Below are positions 18,944-27,270 of a stretch of 64,000 nucleotides of DNA, in pieces. This stretch comes from Bombilactobacillus thymidiniphilus (lineage in GTDB: Bacteria > Bacillota > Bacilli > Lactobacillales > Lactobacillaceae). The notes under the pieces are model-generated. The model was not told the DNA's origin and did no database searches. It was given only the letters and a program-made list of their open reading frames with translations. Made by a program: the position numbers and the translations under genes. Positions within the stretch are counted from its first letter, which is position 1; every line of letters begins with the position of its first letter. Location of the stretch: positions 1-64,000 of the forward strand of contig NZ_CP093365.1 in assembly GCF_023380245.1 (NCBI RefSeq), in the 5' to 3' direction.

Positions 18944-19060
18944 ATGTCATATTATATGAAAGAAAAATTTCATAAATTATTTAAAAATTTCAGAGCACGC
19001 CCCAAATGGCAGCAAGTAATGATTATTTTGATCTATTTTTTTGTTTCTGGTATTTTATGA
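18944..19060 (+). CDS. Small cationic one-TM protein, possible immunity protein
   Basis: The 38-residue protein has a basic amphipathic N-terminus (KEKFHKLFKNFRARPKWQQ) and one membrane helix. It lies between two bacteriocin-like peptide genes. Small one-helix proteins in this place are candidate immunity factors; that is inferred from position and shape only. The GGAAAAG ribosome site is reasonable. Confidence 0.5.
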   Translation: MSYYMKEKFHKLFKNFRARPKWQQVMIILIYFFVSGIL

Positions 19061-19086
19061 CAAATAAAGTCATGGAGAGGTTAAAA

Positions 19087-19227
19087 ATGAAAACCAATCA
19101 ATTAAACAATTTCAAAGCAATTGATGATACAAATCTACAATCTGTAAATGGAGGCTATAATAGAGCCGCACATACTATCGGACATATAGCAAAAGTGGGC
19201 ATTGCATTTCTTCCCCTCCTATTTTGA
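19087..19227 (+). CDS. Class II bacteriocin-like peptide D, double-glycine leader
   Basis: The 46-residue prepeptide has a clear 23-residue leader ending TNLQSVNGG. It is followed by a 23-residue hydrophobic mature peptide that starts YNRAAHTIGHIAKVG and ends in LPLLF. The ATG was chosen because the leader begins MKTNQLNNF, and GGAGAGG lies just ahead. A longer upstream frame has no leader logic. Together with peptides C and E it forms an operon. The mature peptide contains HTIGHIAKVG, with Gly residues on one helix face. Confidence 0.75.
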   Translation: MKTNQLNNFKAIDDTNLQSVNGGYNRAAHTIGHIAKVGIAFLPLLF

Positions 19228-19267
19228 GGATGACGGTTAACTAAATTAGTTAGGAGATAATTAAGTG

Positions 19268-19396
19268 ATGAATCAACTCATAAAATTTAACACCATAGAT
19301 GATAAAGATCTTTTAAACATTGCAGGTGAAAAGTGGTATCAATTCGCTATAGATTTTGTACACGGCTTTAATAGTAAGGGGCACAAATTTTGGTAA
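19268..19396 (+). CDS. Bacteriocin-like peptide E
   Basis: The 42-residue peptide has a TTAGGAGAT ribosome site. The leader-like part MNQLIKFNTIDDKDLLNIAG follows the spacing of double-glycine leaders but ends in Ala-Gly. The rest is a 22-residue cationic aromatic peptide (EKWYQFAIDFVHGF…KFW). Peptide D lies 40 bases upstream and a terminator follows. It is probably the partner of D, or an inducing peptide. Confidence 0.6.
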   Translation: MNQLIKFNTIDDKDLLNIAGEKWYQFAIDFVHGFNSKGHKFW

Positions 19397-19447
19397 TTAA
19401 AGTAATTAATTAAATCTATATCTTTACTAATAACAGCATTAAACAAA

Positions 19448-19503
19448 TAATAAAACCTGGGAAGCTAATTCAAAAAATCTGCCTCTTGGGTTTTATTATT
19501 TGT
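19448..19503 (+). terminator. Terminator of the bacteriocin operon
   Basis: AATAAAACC pairs with GGTTTTATT, extended by weaker pairs (GGGAAGC with GCCTCTT-type bases). It ends in TTATTATTTG, soon after peptide E. Confidence 0.6.
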
Positions 19504-19634
19504 GTAATATTATTATTATGGAAAATTAGAAAATTATTCATTGCTATTGATATATGTATCATCAAAATATATTATAAAAATATGTTGATATGTTAAAAAT
19601 TTTTACAAAAAAATAATAGTAATGGAAAAATAAT

Positions 19635-20273
19635 ATGGATCTTGGAGAAAAAATAAAAAATAATCGCCAAAAAAAGCATTTAACTCAAGAACAATTGGGA
19701 CAAAAAATGATGGTTTCACGTAAAACTATTTCCGGTTGGGAAAATAATCGTAGCCTACCTGATATTAAAACCTTGCTCGAATTAAGCAAAATTTTCAATA
19801 TATCTTTAGATAAGTTAACTGAAGATGACACAGCTATTACGGAACATTATGAAAAGCAAGAGAAAGCAACTCATCGTAATACTTATATAGAATATATTTT
19901 ATATTTTTTACTTATTTTTTTACTAATTTTTAGCTACTTAAAATTATTTGGTCTTATTCAACAAATTAAGTTTGTTTCCTCAACAATGTTAATCGTACTA
20001 ATAGTATACTTACTATTTTTTACTGAATGGCAAAGATTTAAAACAAAAAAGAAATTAGTTTGGCTACTAATTTTCCTTGCAGGGTCTCTAATATTTAATA
20101 TTGTAATAGTTTTACCGGATCCATATGTCCTACAATCATTTTCTAATGATCCCGTTGTCAATCTAGGGGAAACTATAAGTCTCTTACTGACAATCATCAT
20201 GAATACACTGTCTTTAATTGCAGTACTGATGTTACATCCTACAATCAATCGAAAACTTAGTGGTAACGACTAA
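19635..20273 (+). CDS. XRE-family regulator with four-helix membrane domain
   Basis: Residues 5-60 form a Cro/CI helix-turn-helix (LTQEQLGQKMMVSRKTISGW, then NRSLPDIKTLLELS). After a linker, four hydrophobic helices follow (about 85-105, 113-128, 141-158, 178-200). This layout would tether DNA binding to the membrane and could sense membrane-active peptides or control the neighbouring bacteriocin genes (inference). Start ATG at 19635. It lies between the peptide operon and a CPBP protease. Its 3' end overlaps a peptide gene on the other strand by 17 bases. Confidence 0.82.
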   Translation: MDLGEKIKNNRQKKHLTQEQLGQKMMVSRKTISGWENNRSLPDIKTLLELSKIFNISLDKLTEDDTAITEHYEKQEKATHRNTYIEYILYFLLIFLLIFSYLKLFGLIQQIKFVSSTMLIVLIVYLLFFTEWQRFKTKKKLVWLLIFLAGSLIFNIVIVLPDPYVLQSFSNDPVVNLGETISLLLTIIMNTLSLIAVLMLHPTINRKLSGND

Positions 20274-20376
20274 AACCGTTTAGAAATCTATGGAAATAAG
20301 ACTGATGTCCTCCTTCAACATTAATTAATTCTTTTTCTTTATCACTCAAAATTTTAAATTGATCACTTTTTTTCAT
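20257..20376 (-). CDS. Double-glycine-leader peptide F, possible pheromone
   Basis: The 39-residue prepeptide has one of the best ribosome sites in the window (AAAAGGAGGATTTAC before ATG). A charged 23-residue leader ends ELINVEGG, a textbook C39 site. The predicted mature peptide is only 16 residues, HQSYFHRFLNGFSRYH, cationic and with three His. That size suits an autoinducing peptide better than a pore-forming bacteriocin (inference). It is convergent with the XRE-membrane regulator, overlapping its last 17 bases. No histidine kinase is in the window. Confidence 0.7.
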   Translation of the reverse strand: MKKSDQFKILSDKEKELINVEGGHQSYFHRFLNGFSRYH

Positions 20377-20646
20377 TATGATGTAAATCCTCCTTTTCTC
20401 CACTTTGAATGGTAGTTCAATTTACGTAACAAGGTCAAGCTGTGTTTTTAAGACACGATAAATAATGAATATTGCTAGATTTTATACAAGTCTTAAATAA
20501 TCAGCTTGCACTTCTTTTTTTATATTTATTAGAATACTCAATATTAATAACTGAACGGAAGTAAAATAATGCGAAATTAGCTCGCAATATTTTGCAGGCT
20601 GATTTTTTTAAATTAGTAATAAATATTACACTGGAGCGAAAACATA

Positions 20647-21378
20647 ATGAGTTTAAAAAAGAAAATTACTGCTGCAATTATCTTGATTCTGGTTTATTTT
20701 ATGGTTGGACATGTTTTGATTCATCACGTTGCCGAAAATTCACTACGCTACGGGATCAGCAGATTTTTATTTGAAGTTTTTTTGGCTTTAATTGCTTTAT
20801 ACATTATTAAAACAACTAAATTAGTACTTACATCGCCCCAACACAGACATTGGGGTAGTTATTTAGTCGTCTTAATTCTCATTGTATTAATTTCTTTCGT
20901 ACAAAATATTCCGGAAGATATTGTGCTCACTTTTCAGTATTCGCTACCACAACAAATCAACTTTTTATTGATCGCGCTAGCTGCGGGAATTTTTGAAGAA
21001 GTTTATTGTCGTGGATTGTTATTCAATATTTTTCTTCAATTAATCAGCAAACGGCAAAATAATCTAGTATTAGCAGCAATTTACAATAGTGGTATCTTTG
21101 CTCTCTTGCACTTCAGCAATTATTTCTTTCATCACCAAAACTTGCAAGTAACTTTACAACAAATTGTTTATGCTACTGCTATTGGAACTCTTTTTTCTTT
21201 GATTAGAGTGCTCGCCAACGGACTAACGCTCCCCATTATTATTCACGCTCTGATCGACTTCACCCCTAATATTACGGGCAACAGTAGCGGTGGCAGCTGG
21301 TTAGTTGTGCTAATTTTCAGTGGATTATTATTTATTCCATCAATAATAATACTGGCTAAACTCGGTAAAACTTGTTGA
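20647..21378 (+). CDS. CPBP family intramembrane metalloprotease
   Basis: The 243-residue protein has about seven helices. The motifs are EEVYCR at residues 117-122, His155 in LLHFSN, and HALID at 200-204. It closes the bacteriocin island and, with the protease at 17151, brackets the peptide genes. Family roles in lactobacilli include immunity to the neighbouring bacteriocin. The ATG sits behind GGAGCG. All catalytic residues are present. Confidence 0.86.
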   Translation: MSLKKKITAAIILILVYFMVGHVLIHHVAENSLRYGISRFLFEVFLALIALYIIKTTKLVLTSPQHRHWGSYLVVLILIVLISFVQNIPEDIVLTFQYSLPQQINFLLIALAAGIFEEVYCRGLLFNIFLQLISKRQNNLVLAAIYNSGIFALLHFSNYFFHHQNLQVTLQQIVYATAIGTLFSLIRVLANGLTLPIIIHALIDFTPNITGNSSGGSWLVVLIFSGLLFIPSIIILAKLGKTC

Positions 21379-21974
21379 AATAAAAAAGTTAACTACCACT
21401 ATTAATTGCCATGAATAGCAAAATTTAAGAGTGACACTGAATTTAATATATACGTATCACAATTAAGAAATAATTTCTGCAGGAAGCTGACTCATCGGGG
21501 GAAATGTGAACTTAAGTTAGACTATCGTTTATTTCTTTTTGAAACTATCACTATTATTTGAAGATTAGTTACTGCATAAACTCTTTTTACAGCAATTATT
21601 TTTTTTAAATAATTGTACTTTAATAAAACGCAAAATTTATCATCAAGAAGAATTTTAGCAATAATTAAAGCATAAAATAATCAAATTATTATAAATAAAC
21701 TATCAATATTTACCAAAAATAATAAAATATTTTAGATTTAAGCTTTATTAATGAGAAGAACAATTAAAAATAAGATTACTTTTTAGCATAATTTTTAAAA
21801 AATCACAAAATTCAATTTTGCTGAATCATACCCTGCTGCACTCTTTTTTTATTACTTAGCTCTGTATTTTTATTTTTATAAGCTCAAAATTTTTCATCAT
21901 TATCAAAATAAATATTTTAACATTTTGATTTTTGCAAATATAATGGTCATTCTATTCTTTAAAAATGGAGTGAA
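21379..21974. other. Gene-free AT-rich stretch
   Basis: About 600 bases between the CPBP protease and the M60 remnant. No ORF with a ribosome site, RNA gene or clear terminator was seen on either strand. Confidence 0.6.
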
Positions 21975-23760
21975 CACAAAGTATCACTAGCTTATCCGAA
22001 CCAACTTGGATTGAAAATTCTAGTATGAGCAAAGGTAAATATCATGATCGTCAAGATCTAGGGTTTATTTTATGGGAAAGTAAAGTTTTAAAAGTTCGCC
22101 AAGTTAATCCAGACTTTCAAGATAAATTAACTTTACGATTATTAGGTTTTGACTCCAAAATGGAACGTAACTTCTAACTGCAAAGTATTGGTGCTGATAG
22201 TCCGTTAGTTCCATTTATTGATACCCCTTATGGCAATACTTCTGCCAAAATTGAAGATAATCACAAAGAAAAACTGTTACCAATTTACATGAACATGGTG
22301 ATCAAACAACTTTTTTTAAAACTTGGAATGATTATGATGCCAACTTTGCTTTGATTAAAGGCAGTTATTTTCAACTATTAATACCTAAATTAGATAAAAA
22401 AAGGTTCGACACCTACAAGATTGCAAAAACTTGGACGAGTTAATCGAACACTATAACGAGTTATTTGTTTTTTATAACAAAATAGCTGTTTTTGATGCTT
22501 CTATCTCATTGAATTAAAGCAGTCAAAATCGCTATTTCTTAAAAGATGATGCTCAAAGTGCAGATGGCGCTTATTATAGTGATCAATGGGAAACTAATCT
22601 GCCAAAGCAACTGACATGTGGTTGAAGAAAAATGAATGGGTAACACTACACGAATTTGCTCACGGTTACCAAGCAGGTTTTGAGGATGTTGGAATTTACA
22701 CTGGCGAAGTGTCCAACAACTTATTTGGTGTTCAGTATCAATACACCAAAATATGGTAAAAAAGCTAATCCAAGTGTCTGGCTCTTTAATTATGGCAAAA
22801 AAGATGCTAACGAAAATGGTTTATACAAAGATTTGATTACGGATCATGGTACGTATAATTCTATTGATTTACGTGGCAAATTGATTTTATTGACCATGCT
22901 GAAGCAAAAAGCTGGCGATGATTCCTTTACCAAGATGTAACAAAAGTATCATCAATTAGCCACCCAATCCGGCTTTAACAAAAACAACTATCCTTTGCCA
23001 GATTTCCAGATTTGATGAATCAAGTTTATAGTGAAAATAGTCATCAAGACTTTACGCCCGTTTTGCAAAAATGGGGACTCAATCTGGACAATAACCAAGC
23101 TTATAAAAATCGTGCTGCCAATTATCATGCCGTTGCTTCATTAGCTGATGTGGTTCCTAAAAACCAATTATCTCGAGCACATGCCTTACTAGATGACAAG
23201 ATTTTGATCAACTCGAACTTTGAGATAGTGCAAGATCAAGATATTGTCCCGATGAATCTGCATGGCAATTTAACTTTGAACTTAAGTGATGACGATCTAA
23301 AATCACTAACAGGTACCAAGATTTATCTTAAAGATGTGTACAAGTCGTAACAACACAAACAATTAATAGCGACACTGTCAATTTTAAGAATGTTGCTAAT
23401 GGAATTTATATCCTTGACTTTGATGGTCAACAAATGGATAACTATTTGCCTGAGCAAAATTATGCCTATGTTAAAGAATCTAATAATACAGCAAATATCC
23501 AATTAACCAAAATCAATAACAGCAGAAGGTTAAATTTGACAGTACAATTTTAGGCACAAATAACCAGACTGGTTCCACAAATATTTCTTTAGCCGTTGGT
23601 GATATTATCGAAGTTTACCATGCTGAAACACAAACTCGTTTGCGCAGTAGCGACGATATTACCTACAAAACTAATAAAACTAATCAATAGATAGTCACCA
23701 AATAGGGCTTGCAAAATAAGACTTTTAAAAACGATCCACAACAAGATTTATTTAATGAAA
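21975..23760 (+). pseudogene. M60-type (enhancin-like) metallopeptidase, heavily decayed
   Basis: Parallel to the gene at 46853-48940, it starts at PTWIENSSMSKGKYHDRQDLG and includes HEFAHGYQAGF at about 22649, the HExxH zinc site, with a downstream E in YTGEVSNN. Many stops and frameshifts occur, for example near 22178, 22515, 22625, 22757, 22938 and 23350. The start and signal peptide are missing. M60/enhancin-like peptidases cut mucin-type glycoproteins at the cell surface. This copy is clearly dead and more damaged than its paralogue. Confidence 0.8.
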
Positions 23761-23805
23761 GAGATTGTGCAACAAAATGTTTAAAACAAGCTTTTAGTTA
23801 AGCCA

Positions 23806-23842
23806 CAAAAAACAGCTAATCAAAAATTGATTAGCTGTTTTT
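23806..23842 (-). terminator. Bidirectional rho-independent terminator
   Basis: AAAAACAGCTAATCAA and its complement flank a short AAAT-type loop, with T runs on both strands. It serves the copper operon from the right and the M60 remnant from the left. Confidence 0.8.
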
Positions 23843-23918
23843 ATTATGTCATGTATCTAAAGACAAAATTATTTCCGACTATATCCAAATCTGATCACTA
23901 ACAAAATCAAAAAAATAT

Positions 23919-25847
23919 TTAAGCAGTTTCAACTTTACTGGTAATTTTTGCATTATTTAACAACACGGAATTAGTAACGACTGACAAGGAACTCAATGCC
24001 ATCGCTAATCCAGCAACTTCTGGGCTCAACGTCAAACCCAAACCATAAAAAACACCTGCAGCAACAGGGATTCCTAAAATATTATAAATAAACGCCCAAA
24101 ATAAATTCAGCTTGATTCGGTCAAATATTTTCTTACTCAGTGCCAATGCTTTATCAACGTCACGCAAATCATTTTTAACTAGCACTATACCGCCTGAATC
24201 AATAGCAATATCTGTTCCTGAACCCATCGCAATGCCCACTTCCGCTGTACTCAAAGCTGGCGCATCATTAATCCCATCACCAACAAAAGCCACCTTACCA
24301 TTTTCTTGTAGCAACTTTACTTGCTTGGCCTTATCGTTGGGCGTAACTTCAGCTATCACTTGCTCAATTCCGACTTGATTGGCAATTGCTTGTGCAACAC
24401 GTTGATTATCACCGGTTAACATTACTGTTTTTAAACCGCGCACTTTTAAGGCATTGAGTGCCTCTTTAGAAGTCTCTTTTGGTACATCCTGAATAGCAAT
24501 CAAACCAATAACATGCTGATCCAAGCCAACTAAGACGACCGTCTTAGCTTCGTCTTGTAAACTAGCCATTTTTTGCTGCAATTCTTGTGTCATATCAAAG
24601 TTATGTCGTAATTTTTCGTTGCCGACAAAAGCCTGTTGTCCTTTGACTTTAGCAAAAACACCTTGTCCACCAACGGCTTTAAAATCTTGTGCTTGGCCAA
24701 TAAATAGAGCTTGATCTTTTGCCTCGTCTACAATAGCAGTTGCCAAAGGATGTTCAGAAAATTCCTCCAAAGTAGCGGCAACCTGTAACACGTGCTTGTT
24801 ATCACCTACAATATCAGTCACTTTTGGCTTACCGACAGTGATCGTACCAGTTTTATCAAAAACAACTGTCGTAATATCATTAACTGTTTCAAGGACTTCA
24901 CCGTTTTTAATCAAAATACCTAGCTTCGCACCTCTACCAGTTCCGACCATCAAAGCTGTCGGTGTTGCTAAGCCAAGGGCACAGGGACACGCAATGACAA
25001 CAACTGAAACCGCAAAGTTTAAAGCACTAGCGATACTAACGCCAACCAGCACATGCCAAACTAAAAAAGTGACAATGGCAATAATCAAAACTACTGGCAC
25101 GAAAATATCAGAAACTTTATCAGTCAACTTTTGGATCGGTGCATGACTGTTCTGTGCTTTTTTGACCAACTCCACAATTTGCGACAACATTGTGTCATCA
25201 CCAACTTTTTCAGCTCTAAAAATCAAAGTTCCATTGCTATTAATGGTCGAACCAATAACTTTATCGCCAACTTCCTTTTTAATTGGCATGCTTTCACCTG
25301 TGACCATCGACTCGTCAATATCGGAACTTCCAGTCAAGATCAAACCATCAACAGCAATTTTTTGACCAGGTTTGACACGGATCTCATCTCCAGTCATGAT
25401 TTGATCGACTGGTAATTTGACAAATTTACCATTACGTTTAACTTCCGCTTCTTTAGCTTGAAGATCAAGCAACTTCTCAATAGCGTCTGAAGCATTATTA
25501 CGCATTCGTTCTTCCAGCACTTGTCCCAGTAAAATAAAAGTGATTACAAAGGCAGCACTTTCAAAAAACACTTCCTTGCCAGTAAACATCGCGTAAATAC
25601 TATACAAATATGCTGTTGTCGTTCCGACTGCTATAAGAGTGTCCATATTAGAATGATGTTTTTTAAAAGATGCCCACGAACTTTCTAAAAATGGCCGAGC
25701 TGACAAAGCCATTATGATTGTAGTTAAAACTAACATTGTCCACTTGCTCCCCGGCAACATCCAACCTGTTAACGGTTTCAAGATCATTGTCGCTAGCATC
25801 GGTAATGATAAAACTAAAGAGATCCAAAAACGTATAGTAATTTTCAT
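23919..25847 (-). CDS. copA: Copper-translocating P1B-type ATPase
   Basis: The 642-residue membrane pump uses ATP to move copper ions across the membrane. Motifs in order: TGES (183-186), the metal-channel CPC (287-289), phosphorylation site DKTGT (331-335), SEHPLA (364-369) and GDGINDAP (523-530). The C-terminal helix carries MALSSLSVVTN, as in Cu(I) exporters. It lacks the N-terminal HMA metal-binding domain, making it shorter than typical CopA; the upstream cupredoxin may take over copper delivery (inference). Its ATG overlaps that gene's stop by 4 bases. CopY control is expected. Confidence 0.93.
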   Translation of the reverse strand: MKITIRFWISLVLSLPMLATMILKPLTGWMLPGSKWTMLVLTTIIMALSARPFLESSWASFKKHHSNMDTLIAVGTTTAYLYSIYAMFTGKEVFFESAAFVITFILLGQVLEERMRNNASDAIEKLLDLQAKEAEVKRNGKFVKLPVDQIMTGDEIRVKPGQKIAVDGLILTGSSDIDESMVTGESMPIKKEVGDKVIGSTINSNGTLIFRAEKVGDDTMLSQIVELVKKAQNSHAPIQKLTDKVSDIFVPVVLIIAIVTFLVWHVLVGVSIASALNFAVSVVVIACPCALGLATPTALMVGTGRGAKLGILIKNGEVLETVNDITTVVFDKTGTITVGKPKVTDIVGDNKHVLQVAATLEEFSEHPLATAIVDEAKDQALFIGQAQDFKAVGGQGVFAKVKGQQAFVGNEKLRHNFDMTQELQQKMASLQDEAKTVVLVGLDQHVIGLIAIQDVPKETSKEALNALKVRGLKTVMLTGDNQRVAQAIANQVGIEQVIAEVTPNDKAKQVKLLQENGKVAFVGDGINDAPALSTAEVGIAMGSGTDIAIDSGGIVLVKNDLRDVDKALALSKKIFDRIKLNLFWAFIYNILGIPVAAGVFYGLGLTLSPEVAGLAMALSSLSVVTNSVLLNNAKITSKVETA

Positions 25848-26224
25848 GATTCAACAACGACTTTTCCGTGAAACATATCCATGCCACAAACCCATTTAAA
25901 TTCTCCAACCTGACTTGTATCAATTTTAACTTGCATTGTTTCATCCTTTGGCAAAATTTGATTAATTCCAAAATCTGGAAAAACCACCCTGTCTAAACAA
26001 TTCGATGAATCCCTACGAGTAAAATTAATTGTTGCTGGAACGTCTTTCTTTAAGATAACTGTTTCAGGTGAATAACCGCCTTTAACCTCGACATCAATAT
26101 TTTGTCGATCAGTAATAAAATTGATATCTGCAGCATTTTCTTCAATTTCGTGATTGCCCAAAAACCACCAAATAATAAAACCAATTAACAAGATCCCAAC
26201 AATTAAAATTATGATCTTAGACAT
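25844..26224 (-). CDS. Membrane-anchored cupredoxin-domain protein
   Basis: The 126-residue protein has an N-terminal membrane anchor (residues 4-22). An extracytoplasmic cupredoxin domain follows with likely copper ligands: Cys in SSNCLDRVVFPDFG, and C-G-M-D-M-F-H near the C-terminus. It lies between copY and copA and overlaps copA by 4 bases, so all three are one operon. It probably binds copper outside the membrane and supports export or sequestration. A cupredoxin rather than a CopZ chaperone here is a lactobacillus-type variant. Confidence 0.85.
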   Translation of the reverse strand: MSKIIILIVGILLIGFIIWWFLGNHEIEENAADINFITDRQNIDVEVKGGYSPETVILKKDVPATINFTRRDSSNCLDRVVFPDFGINQILPKDETMQVKIDTSQVGEFKWVCGMDMFHGKVVVES

Positions 26225-26245
26225 GCTTATTCTCCTATCTTTTTG

Positions 26246-26686
26246 TCACCAACAACAATTTTTTTCTATTGGCAAGCAATTACAATTGATTTGTTTTGGC
26301 GCTGTTTTTATTTTTTCTGTCAGAATTGTCTGCATAGCATGAATATCGTCTTGACTTAATGCAGTTTCAAAAATTAGCTTTACTATTTCTCGACCTTTTT
26401 TCATGTCACACATTCTAGAAAACATTTCATCAGTTAGCTGATCCATGGCAGCGCCCTCTGTGATCTGTGGTGAATAGGTAAATCGTCGACCATCTTTAGT
26501 GGTTTTTAGAATCTGCTTACTTACCAAACGTCTCAATAAAGTTTTTACGGTCGATTCTGTCCAATCTTTTTTTACACGGATCAAATTACTAATTTCGCTA
26601 CTACCAGCTTGACCTTTTGTCCATATGATCCGCATCAATTCCCACTCTGACTTTGTCATTTCCGTTGCATCTACAGGTAATGTCAT
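26246..26686 (-). CDS. copY: CopY/BlaI-family copper-responsive repressor
   Basis: The 146-residue protein has a winged helix (residues 10-75; WELMRIIWTKGQAGSSEISN, then TVKTLLRRL) and a C-terminal cysteine cluster (CNCLPIEKNCC). In CopY such cysteines bind Cu(I) or Zn to switch DNA release. Two cop boxes just upstream support the assignment, as do the downstream cupredoxin and copA genes. The spacing CxC…CC differs slightly from the classical CxCx4CxC. Autorepression of the operon is expected. Confidence 0.92.
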   Translation of the reverse strand: MTLPVDATEMTKSEWELMRIIWTKGQAGSSEISNLIRVKKDWTESTVKTLLRRLVSKQILKTTKDGRRFTYSPQITEGAAMDQLTDEMFSRMCDMKKGREIVKLIFETALSQDDIHAMQTILTEKIKTAPKQINCNCLPIEKNCCW

Positions 26687-26702
26687 ATTGTCATCTCTTT
26701 TC

Positions 26703-26755
26703 GTTTACATTTGTAAACACTAATTATATAATACACTTAAGTTTACATTTGTCAA
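26703..26755 (-). promoter_or_regulatory. copY operon promoter with two cop boxes
   Basis: A perfect palindrome GTTTACATTTGTAAAC (26703-26718) contains TACANNTGTA. A second, imperfect box lies at 26744-26753. On the minus strand, TTGACA (26750-26755) and TATTAT 16 bases later fit -35 and -10. One box overlaps the -35 and the other lies between the -10 and the start codon, an arrangement suited to repression by CopY. Confidence 0.85.
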
Positions 26756-27060
26756 CGAAATTGAATTAATAAATGTCCATAATAATAAGCAGCCGTTGCG
26801 CCACCGTCAACTAAAATTGTTGTTCCTGTAATGTATTGCGCACTTTCACCCATAACCAATTCTGCTACATCGGAAATTTCATCAATAGTCCTGGACGACC
26901 GGCTGGAGAATTAGCAAACATTTTTTATAAAAATTCCCCCATTCACCGTTAAATTCATCCTGTGCTAACGGTGTTACAATAATAATTGTGGCAGTATCAT
27001 TTAATCGCGCATGCTTTTCTCACCATTTAACAGCTTCATACATTATTCTCTTTTCATTAC
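26752..27060 (-). pseudogene. Short-chain dehydrogenase remnant
   Basis: The last portion of an SDR is readable: TIDEISDVAELVMGESAQYI followed by ITGTTILVDGGATAAYYYG, the usual SDR C-terminus. An upstream frameshifted piece (TATIIIVTPLAQDEFNG) and a missing N-terminus show decay. Its stop codon lies inside the copY promoter. Confidence 0.7.
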
Positions 27061-27270
27061 AGCGTTTGCCAGCTGATATGCATGCAACGAATTTTTTATT
27101 TTCTTACCCCTTCACAAACTTGAACCACATCAATTCCCTACCATTCCAACATCATATATAAAACAGAACTGAGAAATCAACATACAGTATCTACAATTTA
27201 CACCTGGTTCCCAATTTTTCATTTCCATATAATAGTAATGTAAATTCAATATCAAAGGAGTATCACAAAT

